From positions 1,054,001 to 1,118,000 of the forward strand of contig NZ_CP087164.1 of NCBI RefSeq assembly GCF_021172045.1: a stretch of DNA of 64,000 bases, read 5' to 3'. The translations under genes were made by a program, and so were the position numbers. Within the stretch, counting starts at the first letter, position 1. Each line of letters begins with the position of its first letter. The notes under the pieces were generated by a model. The model searched no databases and had not been told where the DNA came from. It was given only the letters and a program-made list of their open reading frames with translations. This document shows, piece by piece, positions 1 to 10,757 of this stretch. The stretch is from Capillimicrobium parvum. Its GTDB lineage: Bacteria > Actinomycetota > Thermoleophilia > Solirubrobacterales > Solirubrobacteraceae.

Positions 1-1
1 C

Positions 2-1111
2 GCCAGCAGCAACGACCTCCCCGGCAACGCCGTCGCCCAGGTCGGCGAGGTGTCCGTGACGAAGGACGACTTCACGCACTGGCTCAACGTGGCGGCCGTC
101 TCGTCGGCCCAGCAGACCGGGGCCAAGGGGGCTGCCGCCCAGGCGCCCGTCCCGCCGGACTTCACGGCCTGCGTGGCGGGCAAGAAGGAGAACGCGCCCA
201 AGCCGGCCAAGGGCCAGCCGACCACGACGGACGCCCAGTACAAGGCGCAGTGCAAGCAGGAGTACGAGTCGCTGCGCGACCAGGTCATGTCGTTCCTGAT
301 CTCGGCGCAGTGGATCCAGCAGGAGGCGGCGAAGCGCAACATCACGATCACCGACGCGCAGCTGCAGAAGGACTTCGACAAGACGAAGAAGCAGTCGTTC
401 CCGAAGGACGCCGACTACCAGAAGTTCCTGAAGTCGTCGGGCATGACGGAGCAGGACATCCTCTTCCGGGTCAAGCTGGACTCGCTGAGCAACAAGCTGC
501 GCGAGCAGGTCGTCAAGGGCAAGGACAACGTCACCGACGCCCAGATCGCCACCTACTACAACAAGAACAAGCAGCGCTTCGCGACCCCGGAGACCCGCGA
601 CGTGCGCATCGTGCTGACGAAGACCGAGGCGCAGGCCAACGCGGCCAAGAAGGCGCTGGAGGGCGGCGAGAGCTGGAGCAAGGTGGCCAAGCAGTACTCG
701 ATCGACGAGGCCTCCAAGGGGCAGGGCGGGCTGCTGTCGGGCATCGCCAAGGGCCAGCAGGAGAAGGCGCTCGACGACGCGCTGTTCGGCGCGAAGAAGA
801 GCACCATCGGCGGCCCGGTCAAGACCCAGTTCGGCTGGTACGTCTACGAGGTCGAGAAGATCACGCCGGCCAACCAGCAGACGCAGCAGCAGGCCTCCGC
901 GACGATCAAGCAGCTCCTGCAGTCCCAGAACCAGCAGAAGGCGCTCGACGGGTTCGTCAAGGACTTCCAGAACCGCTTCAAGGGATCCACCGTCTGCCGC
1001 ACCGGCTATGTGACGCAGGACTGCAGCAACGCGCCCAAGCAGAAGACGAACACGACGACGACGCCCGCGGGCGGCGCGACGACGAACCCCGCGCCCGCGA
1101 CGACGGGCTGA
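2..1111 (+). CDS. PrsA/SurA-type peptidyl-prolyl isomerase (5' truncated)
   Basis: Extracytoplasmic foldase that assists folding of exported proteins by proline cis/trans isomerisation. The frame is open to the left window edge, so the true start and any lipoprotein or secretion signal lie outside; 369 residues are visible. A SurA_N-like helical region covers about residues 15-200. It is followed by a parvulin rotamase domain (about 205-290, beginning at RDVRIVLTK, with GGLLSGIAKG and FGWYVYEVEKI). The tail is Thr/Pro/Asn-rich, as is common for secreted actinobacterial proteins. An internal GTG at 50 could be read as a start, but the upstream codons (AVAQVGEV) match the usual entry into this domain, so truncation by the window is preferred. 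It precedes mazG on the same strand. Confidence 0.88.
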   Translation, partial: ASSNDLPGNAVAQVGEVSVTKDDFTHWLNVAAVSSAQQTGAKGAAAQAPVPPDFTACVAGKKENAPKPAKGQPTTTDAQYKAQCKQEYESLRDQVMSFLISAQWIQQEAAKRNITITDAQLQKDFDKTKKQSFPKDADYQKFLKSSGMTEQDILFRVKLDSLSNKLREQVVKGKDNVTDAQIATYYNKNKQRFATPETRDVRIVLTKTEAQANAAKKALEGGESWSKVAKQYSIDEASKGQGGLLSGIAKGQQEKALDDALFGAKKSTIGGPVKTQFGWYVYEVEKITPANQQTQQQASATIKQLLQSQNQQKALDGFVKDFQNRFKGSTVCRTGYVTQDCSNAPKQKTNTTTTPAGGATTNPAPATTG

Positions 1112-1169
1112 GCGGCACTGAGACGAGGCGGCGGTCGCCGAGAGGCGCCGCCGCCATATCCTGGCGTCC

Positions 1170-3223
<2,054 letters not shown>

Positions 3224-3265
3224 GCCGCGCAGGAATCCGCGGCGCGCCCGCGAACGACCCAGTGG

Positions 3266-3550
3266 ATGCATCGAGTTCGCTGGGACCGGGTGGGGCGCGT
3301 CGCGCTGCTCTGCGTGCTGCTGGGCATCGTCGCCCTCTACGTCGGCCCGGCCCGGTCGTACTGGACGGCGCTGGGCGAGTCCAAGACCAAGAACGCGGAG
3401 GTGCAGCGCCTGCAGCTCGAGCACGACCGGCTGCAGGCCCGCAAGCGGGCCCTGAGCCAGCCGGACACCCTGGAGCGCGAGGCGCGCAAGCTCGGCTACG
3501 TCCTGCCGGGGGAGAAGGCCTACGTGATCGAGGACCTGCCGTCGGGCTGA
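3266..3550 (+). CDS. FtsB/DivIC-type septum formation initiator protein
   Basis: Small bitopic divisome protein of the FtsB/DivIC family (94 residues). One transmembrane helix is visible near residues 8-26 (VALLCVLLGIVALYVGPA). It is followed by a periplasmic coiled coil (about 35-70, LQLEHDRLQARKRALSQ) and the family segment EREARKLGYVLPGEKAYVI. Its position just after enolase is the classical place for this gene. By family knowledge it would act with FtsL and FtsQ in cell division. Confidence 0.9.
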   Translation: MHRVRWDRVGRVALLCVLLGIVALYVGPARSYWTALGESKTKNAEVQRLQLEHDRLQARKRALSQPDTLEREARKLGYVLPGEKAYVIEDLPSG

Positions 3551-3607
3551 GCCGCCCGGCGCCGGGGTCCATCCGGCGGGCGCCCGGGCGTGGCTACGCT
3601 GGGCGCG

Positions 3608-3928
3608 ATGCCCTACGAGACCGCGGTGTTCGACTGGCGCGCCGGCGATCGGACCGTGCAGAGCGCGGTCCCCGACGAGCGGCTGGCCATGGAACGCGTG
3701 GTCGAGGCGCTGATGGCCGAGCTGCGCCGCCGCATCGGCATCACGTTCACCGTCGACGAGCTCGCGTGCCTCTACGACCAGGGCACCGACTGGACGCTCG
3801 AGGTGGCCCAGCGGGTCGCCCCCGACGCGCCGTGGGCGTGGGACGCCTCCACGGTCGCCGACGCGGCCTTCCACCGCTACCTGCGCGGCGCGAGCGACTA
3901 CGCCGGCGGCCGGCGGCTCACCGACTGA
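3608..3928 (+). CDS. conserved small protein of unknown function
   Basis: A 106-residue protein that I do not recognise. The start is placed at ATG 3608 (MPYETAVFDW); an in-frame GTG at 3590 would add six residues. It is predicted soluble, has no membrane segment, and carries a central helical part with IGITFTVDELACLYDQG and a C-terminal AFHRYLRGASDY. High third-position GC supports coding. Its last 11 bp overlap the end of the convergent acetyltransferase gene. Confidence 0.7.
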   Translation: MPYETAVFDWRAGDRTVQSAVPDERLAMERVVEALMAELRRRIGITFTVDELACLYDQGTDWTLEVAQRVAPDAPWAWDASTVADAAFHRYLRGASDYAGGRRLTD

Positions 3929-4661
3929 CCGCCACGGCCCGCCTGAAGCGCCAGCGGCGCCCCAGGACGGCGAAGCCGAGCCGGCGGTAGAGCTCCCGCG
4001 GCCAGTCGTCCTCGTCGGCCCACAGGAACGTCAGATCGTGCCCGGCGCGCCGCGAGGCCTCCAAGGCGGCGAGGACGACCGCCTGGGCGTGGCCGCGCCC
4101 GCGGTACGCGTGGCGGGTCTGGACGTCCTCGATCTGGCCGATCGCGCCGTCGGTGTACAGCTTGGCCATCGAGGCGATGGTGCCGTCGGGTGCGGTCGAG
4201 GCGAAGGCCCGCTCGCTCATGGCGCGCCCCACGACCAGGTCGGCGACCTCGATCGCCGCGAGCGTGGCCTCGTCGAAGCCGTCCTCCCGCGTCGCCGCGC
4301 GCCGCGGCAGGACGATGTCGGGCGCCGGTACCTCGCGCGCCGCCTGGCGCGGTGTCCGGTCGGCGGGCACGGCGCCGGCGACCATCGCGACGTGGCGCTC
4401 GATCGTCCAGCCCGCGCGGGCCAGGTCGGCGGCCAGGCGGGTGACGTCGGCGGGCTCGTCGACGATCAGCATCCGGTGCGCCAGGCCGGCCAGCGCGGCG
4501 TCGGCGTCGGCGACGAGCTCGGCGGTCGCCGCGGCCGGGCGCTCGACGTAGACGAAGTTCAGATCCCAGAACGCCGGCTCGGAGAACCGGAACGCGCAGC
4601 CGTGCGGCGTCGGGGCGCGCGTCGCGACCCGCCCGCGCAGGGCGAGGTCGAAGGCCCGCAC
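3918..4661 (-). CDS. GNAT-family N-acetyltransferase
   Basis: Probable acetyl-CoA-dependent N-acetyltransferase of 247 residues with unknown substrate. The C-terminal third carries the GNAT core: IGQIEDVQTRHAYRGRGHA, with the acetyl-CoA-binding R/Q-x-x-G-x-G/A pattern (RGRGHA), then FLWADEDDW and LYRRLGFAVLGRRW. The N-terminal half is a divergent second GNAT-like fold. The start is uncertain: GTG 4661 lacks a clear ribosome site and the frame stays open into the upstream gene. It lies 22 bp downstream of that gene on the same strand, so the two are probably co-transcribed. Confidence 0.82.
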   Translation of the reverse strand: MRAFDLALRGRVATRAPTPHGCAFRFSEPAFWDLNFVYVERPAAATAELVADADAALAGLAHRMLIVDEPADVTRLAADLARAGWTIERHVAMVAGAVPADRTPRQAAREVPAPDIVLPRRAATREDGFDEATLAAIEVADLVVGRAMSERAFASTAPDGTIASMAKLYTDGAIGQIEDVQTRHAYRGRGHAQAVVLAALEASRRAGHDLTFLWADEDDWPRELYRRLGFAVLGRRWRFRRAVAVSR

Positions 4662-4683
4662 ACGGGCCCAGGCGGTGGGGTCG

Positions 4684-5283
4684 TCAGTCCTCGTCGTCGC
4701 CGTCGACCGAGGCGCGGCGGATGATGATCTGGTCGGACTCGATCGTCACCTCGACCGGGCGGTGACCCGCCCAGTGCTCGGCGTAGATCGGGTTCTCCTC
4801 CACGGCCGGGTCGAGCCACAGTCCGTAGCCCTCCTCGCCATGGTCGAAGGTTCCCTCGAGGACGCCCGCCGAGCTGCGGGAGCTGGTGCTCCTGCTGCTC
4901 CGTCCGCGGCCACGGCGGCCGCGACGGCGCGAGCTCGTCGACTTGTCCTCGGAGTCCGCCTCGTCGTCGTCCTTCGGGCCCTCGGCCTCGGCGCGAGCCG
5001 CCTCGGCGGCTTCGGCGGCCTCGGCGGCGGCCTTCTCGGCTTCGAGCTCGGCGGCGATGAGCGCGTCGTCCTCCGCGCGCAGATCGATCTCGTCGTCGAA
5101 GTCGACGGCGGGTGCGCCCTCGCCGTTCTCCGGCGGATCGGCGCTGAGATCGTTCTCGCGTTTGAAGGCCTCGATCTGCTGCACGGTCACCTCGAGTTGA
5201 TGGGCGACCCACGCATCCGTTCGACCTTGACGCACCCATGTGCGAATCTGATTGAGGTGGGGACGCAATGAGCGGCGTGCCAT
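4684..5283 (-). CDS. unknown protein with HTH-like N-terminus and acidic coiled coil
   Basis: A 199-residue protein that I do not recognise. The start is set at ATG 5283 (MARRSLRPHLNQIRTW) because the longer frame would run into the csrA promoter and gene. Residues 5-40 look like a helix-turn-helix (WVAHQLEVTVQQIEAFKREN). Residues about 65-105 form an Ala/Glu-rich coiled coil, then come a basic Ser/Arg stretch and a C-terminal beta domain (GVLEGTFDHGEEGYGLWLDP, then VEVTIESDQIIIRRAS). It is divergent from csrA with about 110 bp between starts. Confidence 0.75.
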   Translation of the reverse strand: MARRSLRPHLNQIRTWVRQGRTDAWVAHQLEVTVQQIEAFKRENDLSADPPENGEGAPAVDFDDEIDLRAEDDALIAAELEAEKAAAEAAEAAEAARAEAEGPKDDDEADSEDKSTSSRRRGRRGRGRSSRSTSSRSSAGVLEGTFDHGEEGYGLWLDPAVEENPIYAEHWAGHRPVEVTIESDQIIIRRASVDGDDED

Positions 5284-5393
5284 GAGGGGCGGGACCCTAG
5301 CGAAAGTTCTCAGGCAGCCGCACGTTTCATCCCCTACCGGGCCGGGGAGGCCGGTCCGGAGTACAGTGCCCGAGGCAGGGAGGTGCCAGTCGA

Positions 5394-5663
5394 ATGCTGG
5401 TCCTGACACGCAAGTCCAACCAGAGCATCATGATCGGCGACGACATCGAGGTGTCTGTCTTGTCGATCATGGGAGAGAAGGTCCGCATCGGCATCCAGGC
5501 GCCTCGGGACATCCCGGTGTTCCGCAAGGAGGTCTACCTCGAGATCCAGGAGGAGCGCGGGGGCGTGGGCGTCGCAGTGGGCGACGCGCGGCGCACGACC
5601 GAGCCGGCCGGGGGCCTGCGGGCCCAGGTGGACGACGAGCTGCGCAAGCTCGGCGGCGCCTAG
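5394..5663 (+). CDS. csrA: CsrA-family translational regulator
   Basis: RNA-binding dimer that blocks or remodels ribosome-binding sites at GGA motifs. The N-terminal 60 residues match the family closely: [20 protein letters not shown], then [19 protein letters not shown], including the conserved RNA-contact R and the C-terminal arm. At 89 residues it is about 20-25 longer than usual, with an extra helical tail ([16 protein letters not shown]). GGGAGG lies about 10 bp before the ATG. No flagellar genes or fliW lie nearby, so its target is not evident from context. Confidence 0.92.
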   Translation: MLVLTRKSNQSIMIGDDIEVSVLSIMGEKVRIGIQAPRDIPVFRKEVYLEIQEERGGVGVAVGDARRTTEPAGGLRAQVDDELRKLGGA

Positions 5664-5709
5664 ACGCGGCGCAGGAGCGTGATCGGCGGGCGGCGGCTCC
5701 GGGCCGCCG

Positions 5710-5961
5710 TCAGCCCATCACGATGAAGAGGATCTCGAACATGCCGATCGTCACGCCGACGGCGGTGGCGATCAGCATGAGCACGAGCAGCACGAATCGG
5801 ACGGAGCCGTGCCGGTGACGGCGCTGGATCGTGCGCCGCCGGGCGCGGTCGATCGCCGTCTGGCGCAGCTCGTGGCGACGCTCGCGATCCTCCTGTGATT
5901 CCTCGACGAACGCTCGCTCGAGGTCGGCGAGGCTCTGGCGCATCCTCAGGGCCATCGGCAC
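5710..5961 (-). CDS. small single-pass membrane protein
   Basis: An 83-residue protein of unknown function. It has a charged amphipathic N-terminal part (LADLERAFVEESQEDRERRHE), an Arg-rich patch and one hydrophobic C-terminal segment (about residues 54-80, FVLLVLMLIATAVGVTIGMF). The start may be GTG 5961 or ATG 5955. It converges on csrA; a GC-rich inverted repeat (ggcggctccgggccgcc, about 5690-5708) sits between the two stops but lacks a T-run. Confidence 0.65.
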   Translation of the reverse strand: MPMALRMRQSLADLERAFVEESQEDRERRHELRQTAIDRARRRTIQRRHRHGSVRFVLLVLMLIATAVGVTIGMFEILFIVMG

Positions 5962-5994
5962 GAAGCGTACCCCTCGCGGCCGCTCAACGGGTGT

Positions 5995-6501
5995 TCAGCA
6001 TGCTTGCCATAACCCCCTCCGGTGCTCCCGCGCCTGCCGCTGCAGCTGCGCGAACCGGTCCGCGTATCGGACGTTCGGCGGCACCGTGAGCGTCCGCGCG
6101 TAGCCGTCGCGCACGAGCGCGGCATTGACGAACGTCCCGTCGCCCACGCGGTAGACGTAGGCGAGCAGGCGGCCGTAGCGGTCGCGGCGCTCGACGTCGA
6201 AGCGCAGGCGGACGTCCTCGCCGCCCACGAGCTGCTCGTTGTGCGCCGACGCGCGCTTGGCGAAGCACTGCACCGGCGTGCCCGGCTTGACCGACTCCGG
6301 CGTGTCGATGCCGATGTAGCGCACCGTCTCGTCCGTGCCGTCGAGATCGACGTGGATCGTGTCGCCGTCCACGACACGCGTGACCTCCCCCGCGACGCCC
6401 TTCGGGGCGCGGTCCGAGCGCTGCGCCGCGAGCCGCGCCGCGAAGACCGCGACGATCAGGACGACGACGGTGATGACGGCGCGACGAGGCATCCCCGCCA
6501 C
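5995..6501 (-). CDS. thermonuclease-family (SNase-like) exported nuclease
   Basis: A 168-residue staphylococcal-nuclease homologue. An uncleaved or cleaved signal anchor spans residues 6-26 (AVITVVVLIVAVFAARLAA). The OB-fold follows with VVDGDTIHVDLDG, VRYIGIDTPES and ERRDRYGRLLAYV. These carry the catalytic arginines, the calcium-binding aspartates and the active-site glutamate of the family. It is expected to hydrolyse nucleic acid outside the membrane. The start is GTG 6501 or ATG 6492. Confidence 0.9.
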   Translation of the reverse strand: MAGMPRRAVITVVVLIVAVFAARLAAQRSDRAPKGVAGEVTRVVDGDTIHVDLDGTDETVRYIGIDTPESVKPGTPVQCFAKRASAHNEQLVGGEDVRLRFDVERRDRYGRLLAYVYRVGDGTFVNAALVRDGYARTLTVPPNVRYADRFAQLQRQAREHRRGLWQAC

Positions 6502-6573
6502 CGTGTCACACGGGGCGGCGGGGACGCAGGACCCGTTGCAGAGTCGTGACGAAGCGGGCCGCGAGCGCGGGCG

Positions 6574-7653
6574 CTACGCGACCGTCACCTCGTCGGAGAG
6601 GTACACGTCCTGGATCGCGTGCAGGAGCCCGATGCCCTCGTCCATCGGGCGCTGGAACGCCTTGCGCCCGGAGATGAGGCCCGACCCGCCGGCGCGCTTG
6701 TTGATCACCGCGGTGCGGACCGCCTCGGCGACGTCGGTCTGGCCCGACGAGGCGCCGCCGCTGTTGATGAGGGGTGCGCGGCCCAGGTAGCAGTTCACGA
6801 CCTGCCAGCGGCAGAGGTCGATCGGGTTGTCGGTCGTCAGCTTGTCGTAGACCAGCTGGCTGGTCTTGCCGAAGTCCTTGCCCATCGCGAGGTAGCCGCC
6901 GTTGTTCTCGGGCAGCTTCTGCTTGATGATGTCGGCCTCGATCGTCGTGCCGATGTGGTTGGCCTGGCCGGTCAGGTCGGCGGAGACGTGGTAGTCGACC
7001 CCGTCCTTCTTGAACGCCGGGTTGCGCAGGTAGCACCACAGCACCGTGAACATGCCGAGCCGGTGGGCCTCCTCGAACGCGCGCGCCACCTCGACGATCT
7101 GCCGGTTGCTCTCCTCGGAGCCGAAGTAGATCGTCGCGCCCACGCCCGCCGCGCCGAGCTCGTGCGCGCGCTGCGCCGTGGCGAACATCGTCTGGTCGAA
7201 CTGGTTCGGGTACGTCAGCAGCTGGTTGTGGTTGAGCTTGACGATGAACGGGAACTTGTGGGCCCACTTGCGACTGACCGCGCCCATCACCCCGATCGTC
7301 GACGCGAACGCGTTGCAGCCGCCCTCGACCGCCAGCTCGACGAGGTTCTCGGGATCGAAGTAGATCGGGTTGGGCGCGAACGACGCGGCGCCGGAGTGCT
7401 CGATGCCCTGGTCGACGGGGAGGATCGAGTAGTAGCCCGTGCCGGCCAGGCGCCCGGAGTGCAGCATCCACTGGAGGTTGCGCAGCACGTTGGTCGACCG
7501 GTCGGTGTCGACCATGACCCGGTCGACGAAGTCGGGGCCGGGAAGGTGCAGGTTGGCCTTGTCGACGGTGGAGCAGACGTGGTTGAGCAGGGACTCAGTC
7601 TCATCGCCCAGCAGCTCCTCAAGGCGGGTGGAGGTCATCTCGGTTGCGGCCAC
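6574..7653 (-). CDS. fbaB: class I fructose-bisphosphate aldolase, DhnA/FbaB type
   Basis: Cleaves and forms fructose-1,6-bisphosphate through a Schiff-base lysine. The 359-residue length matches the FbaB family, which is distinct from metal-dependent class II enzymes. Motifs include [35 protein letters not shown] (likely Schiff-base lysine) and the phosphate-binding [11 protein letters not shown]. The start is GTG 7653, supported by GAGGAG about 7 bp upstream. It is divergent from the carboxylate-amine ligase gene; both promoters must lie in 7654-7739. Confidence 0.93.
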   Translation of the reverse strand: MAATEMTSTRLEELLGDETESLLNHVCSTVDKANLHLPGPDFVDRVMVDTDRSTNVLRNLQWMLHSGRLAGTGYYSILPVDQGIEHSGAASFAPNPIYFDPENLVELAVEGGCNAFASTIGVMGAVSRKWAHKFPFIVKLNHNQLLTYPNQFDQTMFATAQRAHELGAAGVGATIYFGSEESNRQIVEVARAFEEAHRLGMFTVLWCYLRNPAFKKDGVDYHVSADLTGQANHIGTTIEADIIKQKLPENNGGYLAMGKDFGKTSQLVYDKLTTDNPIDLCRWQVVNCYLGRAPLINSGGASSGQTDVAEAVRTAVINKRAGGSGLISGRKAFQRPMDEGIGLLHAIQDVYLSDEVTVA

Positions 7654-7739
7654 AACGGTCTCCTCGGTGATCAGATCGTGTCGATGTCTCCAGACTACCC
7701 CGGGGAGTGAGCGGGGCCACTAGGCTCCCGCGCCGAGCG

Positions 7740-8840
7740 ATGGAGCACCACTTCTCCGGCCCCAACTTCACGATCGGCGTGGAGGAGGAGCTCATGATCG
7801 TCGACGGCGAGACCATGGATCTCGTCAACGCGATCGAGAGCTTCCTCGAGGACTCCCCCGTGGGAGCGATCAAGCCCGAGCTCATGGAGTCCGTGCTGGA
7901 GGTCTCCACCGACCCGTGCTCGAGCATCGGCGAGGCCGAGCGCCAGCTGCGCGCGCTGCGCGGCCAGGTGCGCGAGATCGCCGCGCAGAAGGGCCTGGCG
8001 ATCGGCTCCGCGGGCACCCACCCGTTCGCGATGTGGGAGGACCAGCGCATCGTCGGGCGCACCCGCTACCGGGACCTCATCTCCGCGCTGCGCTTCGTCG
8101 CGCGCCAGGAGCTCATCTTCGGTATGCACGTGCACATCGGCCTCGATGACGCCGACATGGCGATCCACGTGGCCAACGGCATGCGGGTCCACGTCGGCGT
8201 GCTGCTGGCGCTGTCGGCCAACTCGCCGTTCTGGCGCGCCGACTCGACCGGCCTGCAGTCGACGCGCACGCCGATCTTCCGGGCGTTTCCCCGGGTCGGC
8301 ATCCCGCCGCGCTACGAGGGCTGGGACGACTACGAGCGCCGGGTCGAGTTCATGGTCGAGTCCGGCGTCGTCGAGGACTACACGTGGCTCTGGTACGACG
8401 TGAGGCCGCACCCGAACTTCGGCACGGTGGAGATCCGCGCGATGGACTCGCAGACGCGCGTCGAGCACACGATCGGCATCACCGCGCTCGTGCAGGCGAT
8501 GGTCAAGGAGCTCGCCGAGCACTACCGCGACGGCAAGCACCTCACGGACTACCCCTGGGAGATGCTCGACGAGAACAAGTGGCTGGCCTCCCGCCACGGC
8601 CTCGACGGCGAGCTCGTCGACCTCCCGTCCAACGAGCGCGTCCCCACGCGCGAGCTGGTGCGGCGCCTGCTCGACCGCCTGCGCCCGCACGCCGAGGACC
8701 TCGGATCCGCCGATGCCTTCGATGCGATCGAGGATCTCCTGGCCCGCGGCAACGGCGCCGCGCGCCAGCTGACGGTGTGGGAGGCCAACCACGATCTGCG
8801 CGAGGTCATGGCCGAGATCATGGAGGCCACCGGAGCCTGA
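7740..8840 (+). CDS. YbdK-type glutamate-cysteine ligase 2 / carboxylate-amine ligase
   Basis: ATP-dependent carboxylate-amine ligase of the GCS2 family (366 residues). It shows FTIGVEEELMIVD at the N-terminus, GSAGTHPFAMWEDQ, FGMHVHIGLDD, SANSPFW and VEIRAMDSQT, all family blocks. Homologues join glutamate and cysteine weakly in vitro; the true substrate is often unknown. ATG 7740 is chosen because the family starts near HHFSGPNFTIGVEEE; an in-frame start at 7707 would add 11 atypical residues. Confidence 0.92.
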   Translation: MEHHFSGPNFTIGVEEELMIVDGETMDLVNAIESFLEDSPVGAIKPELMESVLEVSTDPCSSIGEAERQLRALRGQVREIAAQKGLAIGSAGTHPFAMWEDQRIVGRTRYRDLISALRFVARQELIFGMHVHIGLDDADMAIHVANGMRVHVGVLLALSANSPFWRADSTGLQSTRTPIFRAFPRVGIPPRYEGWDDYERRVEFMVESGVVEDYTWLWYDVRPHPNFGTVEIRAMDSQTRVEHTIGITALVQAMVKELAEHYRDGKHLTDYPWEMLDENKWLASRHGLDGELVDLPSNERVPTRELVRRLLDRLRPHAEDLGSADAFDAIEDLLARGNGAARQLTVWEANHDLREVMAEIMEATGA

Positions 8841-8878
8841 TCGCGAGCTTCCCGGCCTGCGTATCATCGGATGTACGC

Positions 8879-9676
8879 ATGGCACGCGGGGCCGATCTGT
8901 TCGTCGTCTGCAAGAACTGCGGGTCCGAGGTGAGCCCGTACGTGACCGAGTGCCCATACTGCGGGCAGCGGGTTCGCAAGCGGGCGCCGAAGATCGAGCG
9001 CGGGGCGCAGCGGCCTGCCGAGAAGCCGCGCCGCTCGCGGCGGAGCTCCAGCGCGCCGCGGCTCGGGCGCCTGCGCCCCGGCGAGCTGCCGGGCCTGCGC
9101 ACCGAGGGGCGCCCGGTCGTCACGATCGCGATCGTCGCCGGCGCGTTCCTCGCCTACCTCGCGGCCGTCGCCGGGGCGTTCGACCCGCTCAACGCGATCA
9201 TCTTCGGCAAGCTCGACGGCGAGTGGTGGCGGATCTTCACCGCGCCGTTCGTCCACCTCAGCGGCGGGGGCACGATCTTCGCCGGCGGCGCCTACCAGTT
9301 CGCCACGATGGTCGCGATCGGCGTCTTCGGCACGATGCTCGAGCGGCGCCGCGGCGCCGTCGCCGTGCTCGTCATCGCGGTCCTCGCGGGGGCGGGCGGC
9401 ATGCTCGCCGCGGCGTCTCTCGACGACTTCCCGATCGCCGCCGGCTCCAACGGCCTCGCGCTCGGCCTGCTGTGCGCCTGGGCGGTGCCGAACCTGCTGG
9501 CCTGGCGGCGCGGCGACGAGTGGGAGGGCGACCTGCTCGGCACGGCGGTGATGGCCGCCGTCCTGCTGCTGATGCCGGTCGCGGTCGACATCGCCGACGC
9601 GGTGGCGGGCGTCACCGGGGCGGTCGTCGGGCTCGTCATCGGGCTCGTGCTCGCCCGGCTCCCGGCGCGCGGCTGA
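8879..9676 (+). CDS. zinc-ribbon plus rhomboid-like membrane protein, catalytic residues lost
   Basis: A 265-residue protein. An N-terminal zinc ribbon (CKNCG...CPYCG, residues 10-30) and a basic linker precede about six membrane helices with the rhomboid signature GEWWRIFTAPFVH. The rhomboid HxxxN motif reads YQFAT. The GASG serine motif reads GSNG when aligned on the following LxLGLL, which puts Asn at the nucleophile. The HLGG histidine of the last helix is replaced in ADAVAGV. It is therefore likely a rhomboid pseudoprotease rather than an active intramembrane protease. ATG 8879 places the zinc ribbon at the N-terminus. Confidence 0.82.
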   Translation: MARGADLFVVCKNCGSEVSPYVTECPYCGQRVRKRAPKIERGAQRPAEKPRRSRRSSSAPRLGRLRPGELPGLRTEGRPVVTIAIVAGAFLAYLAAVAGAFDPLNAIIFGKLDGEWWRIFTAPFVHLSGGGTIFAGGAYQFATMVAIGVFGTMLERRRGAVAVLVIAVLAGAGGMLAAASLDDFPIAAGSNGLALGLLCAWAVPNLLAWRRGDEWEGDLLGTAVMAAVLLLMPVAVDIADAVAGVTGAVVGLVIGLVLARLPARG

Positions 9677-9697
9677 TCGCGGCGGCGCCGCTGTATC

Positions 9698-10051
9698 GTG
9701 ACGGCGCCGGTGACCGACGACCCTGACTACACCGCCGCGGAGGTCGACGCGGCCGTCGCGGCCCTTCAGGACCCCGAGCGCTTCCGCCACGCCCAGGACG
9801 TGGTCGTGCACGCCGCCCCGGGCCTGCAGCGCGTGCTGAACGCCGCTCTCGAGGAAGGCGGCTGGTTCGGCGAGGCGCATGAGCAGCAGGTCATGCGGGC
9901 AGCCACGACGGAGGACCCGGCCGAGCGGGTGGCCGCGCTGCGCACGCTGCTGGCCGAGGAGACCCGGCTGGGGATGCTGGTCGGGGTGGCGGTCGGCTTC
10001 GAGCTGGCGCGCGAGCTGGCGGCCCGTCGCGCAACCATCGACCCGAAATGA
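9698..10051 (+). CDS. conserved small helical protein of unknown function
   Basis: A 117-residue soluble, largely helical acidic protein (AAVAALQDPERFRHAQDVV, AALRTLLAEETRLGMLVGVA). I do not recognise it. The start may be GTG 9698 or GTG 9710. It lies 19 bp before the UPF0173 hydrolase gene on the same strand and is probably co-transcribed with it. Confidence 0.7.
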   Translation: MTAPVTDDPDYTAAEVDAAVAALQDPERFRHAQDVVVHAAPGLQRVLNAALEEGGWFGEAHEQQVMRAATTEDPAERVAALRTLLAEETRLGMLVGVAVGFELARELAARRATIDPK

Positions 10052-10070
10052 CGACGAGAGGACTGACCAG

Positions 10071-10757
10071 ATGGAGATCCGCTACCTGGGCCACGCGACC
10101 TTCGAGCTGTCCGACGGCGACACGCGCGTGCTCATCGACCCCTTCCTGGCGCCGTACAACCCCAAGGCGCCGGTGTCCGCGGACGAGGTCGAGCCGACCC
10201 ACATCGTCGTGACCCACGGCCACGAGGACCACACCGCGCACGTCGTGCCGCTGGCGCAGCGCATGGGCGCGCCCGTGGTGGCGATCGTGGAGCTGGCCAA
10301 CGAGTTCTCCGAGGAGCTCGGCGAGGACCATCCGGTCCACGACCCCAACCTGGGCGGCACGGTCGAGTTCGACTGGGGCTGGGTGAGGTACGTCCCCGCG
10401 TGGCACACCTCGACGACGCCGAAGGGCACGGTGAACACGCCGGCGGGCGTGGTGGTCAACCTCGGCGGCACGACCGTCTACCACACGGGCGACACGGCCC
10501 TGTTCAGCGACCTCGCGCTCGTCGGCCGGCGCACGCCGATCGACGTCGCGATCGTCTGCATCGGCGGCCACTACACGATGGACCGCCACGACGCGGTGGA
10601 GGCGGTGAAGCTCATCGGGGCCGGGACCGTGATCCCCTGCCACTACGACACGTTCCCGCCGATCGAGACCGACGCCCAGGCCTTCAAGGCCGACGTGGAG
10701 CGCGAGACGGACGCCTCGGCCGTCGTCCTGGCGCCGGGAGAGACGCACGCGACATGA
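10071..10757 (+). CDS. UPF0173-type metal-dependent hydrolase (metallo-beta-lactamase fold)
   Basis: A 228-residue metallo-beta-lactamase-fold enzyme with unknown substrate. The metal site THGHEDHTAH (HxHxDH) is complete. Further ligands are in WHTS, TGDTALFSD and CHYDTFPP. The opening MEIRYLGHATFEL is typical of the family. The start is ATG 10071, with GAGAGG about 11 bp before it. The stop overlaps the next start by 4 bp (ATGA). Confidence 0.9.
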   Translation: MEIRYLGHATFELSDGDTRVLIDPFLAPYNPKAPVSADEVEPTHIVVTHGHEDHTAHVVPLAQRMGAPVVAIVELANEFSEELGEDHPVHDPNLGGTVEFDWGWVRYVPAWHTSTTPKGTVNTPAGVVVNLGGTTVYHTGDTALFSDLALVGRRTPIDVAIVCIGGHYTMDRHDAVEAVKLIGAGTVIPCHYDTFPPIETDAQAFKADVERETDASAVVLAPGETHAT

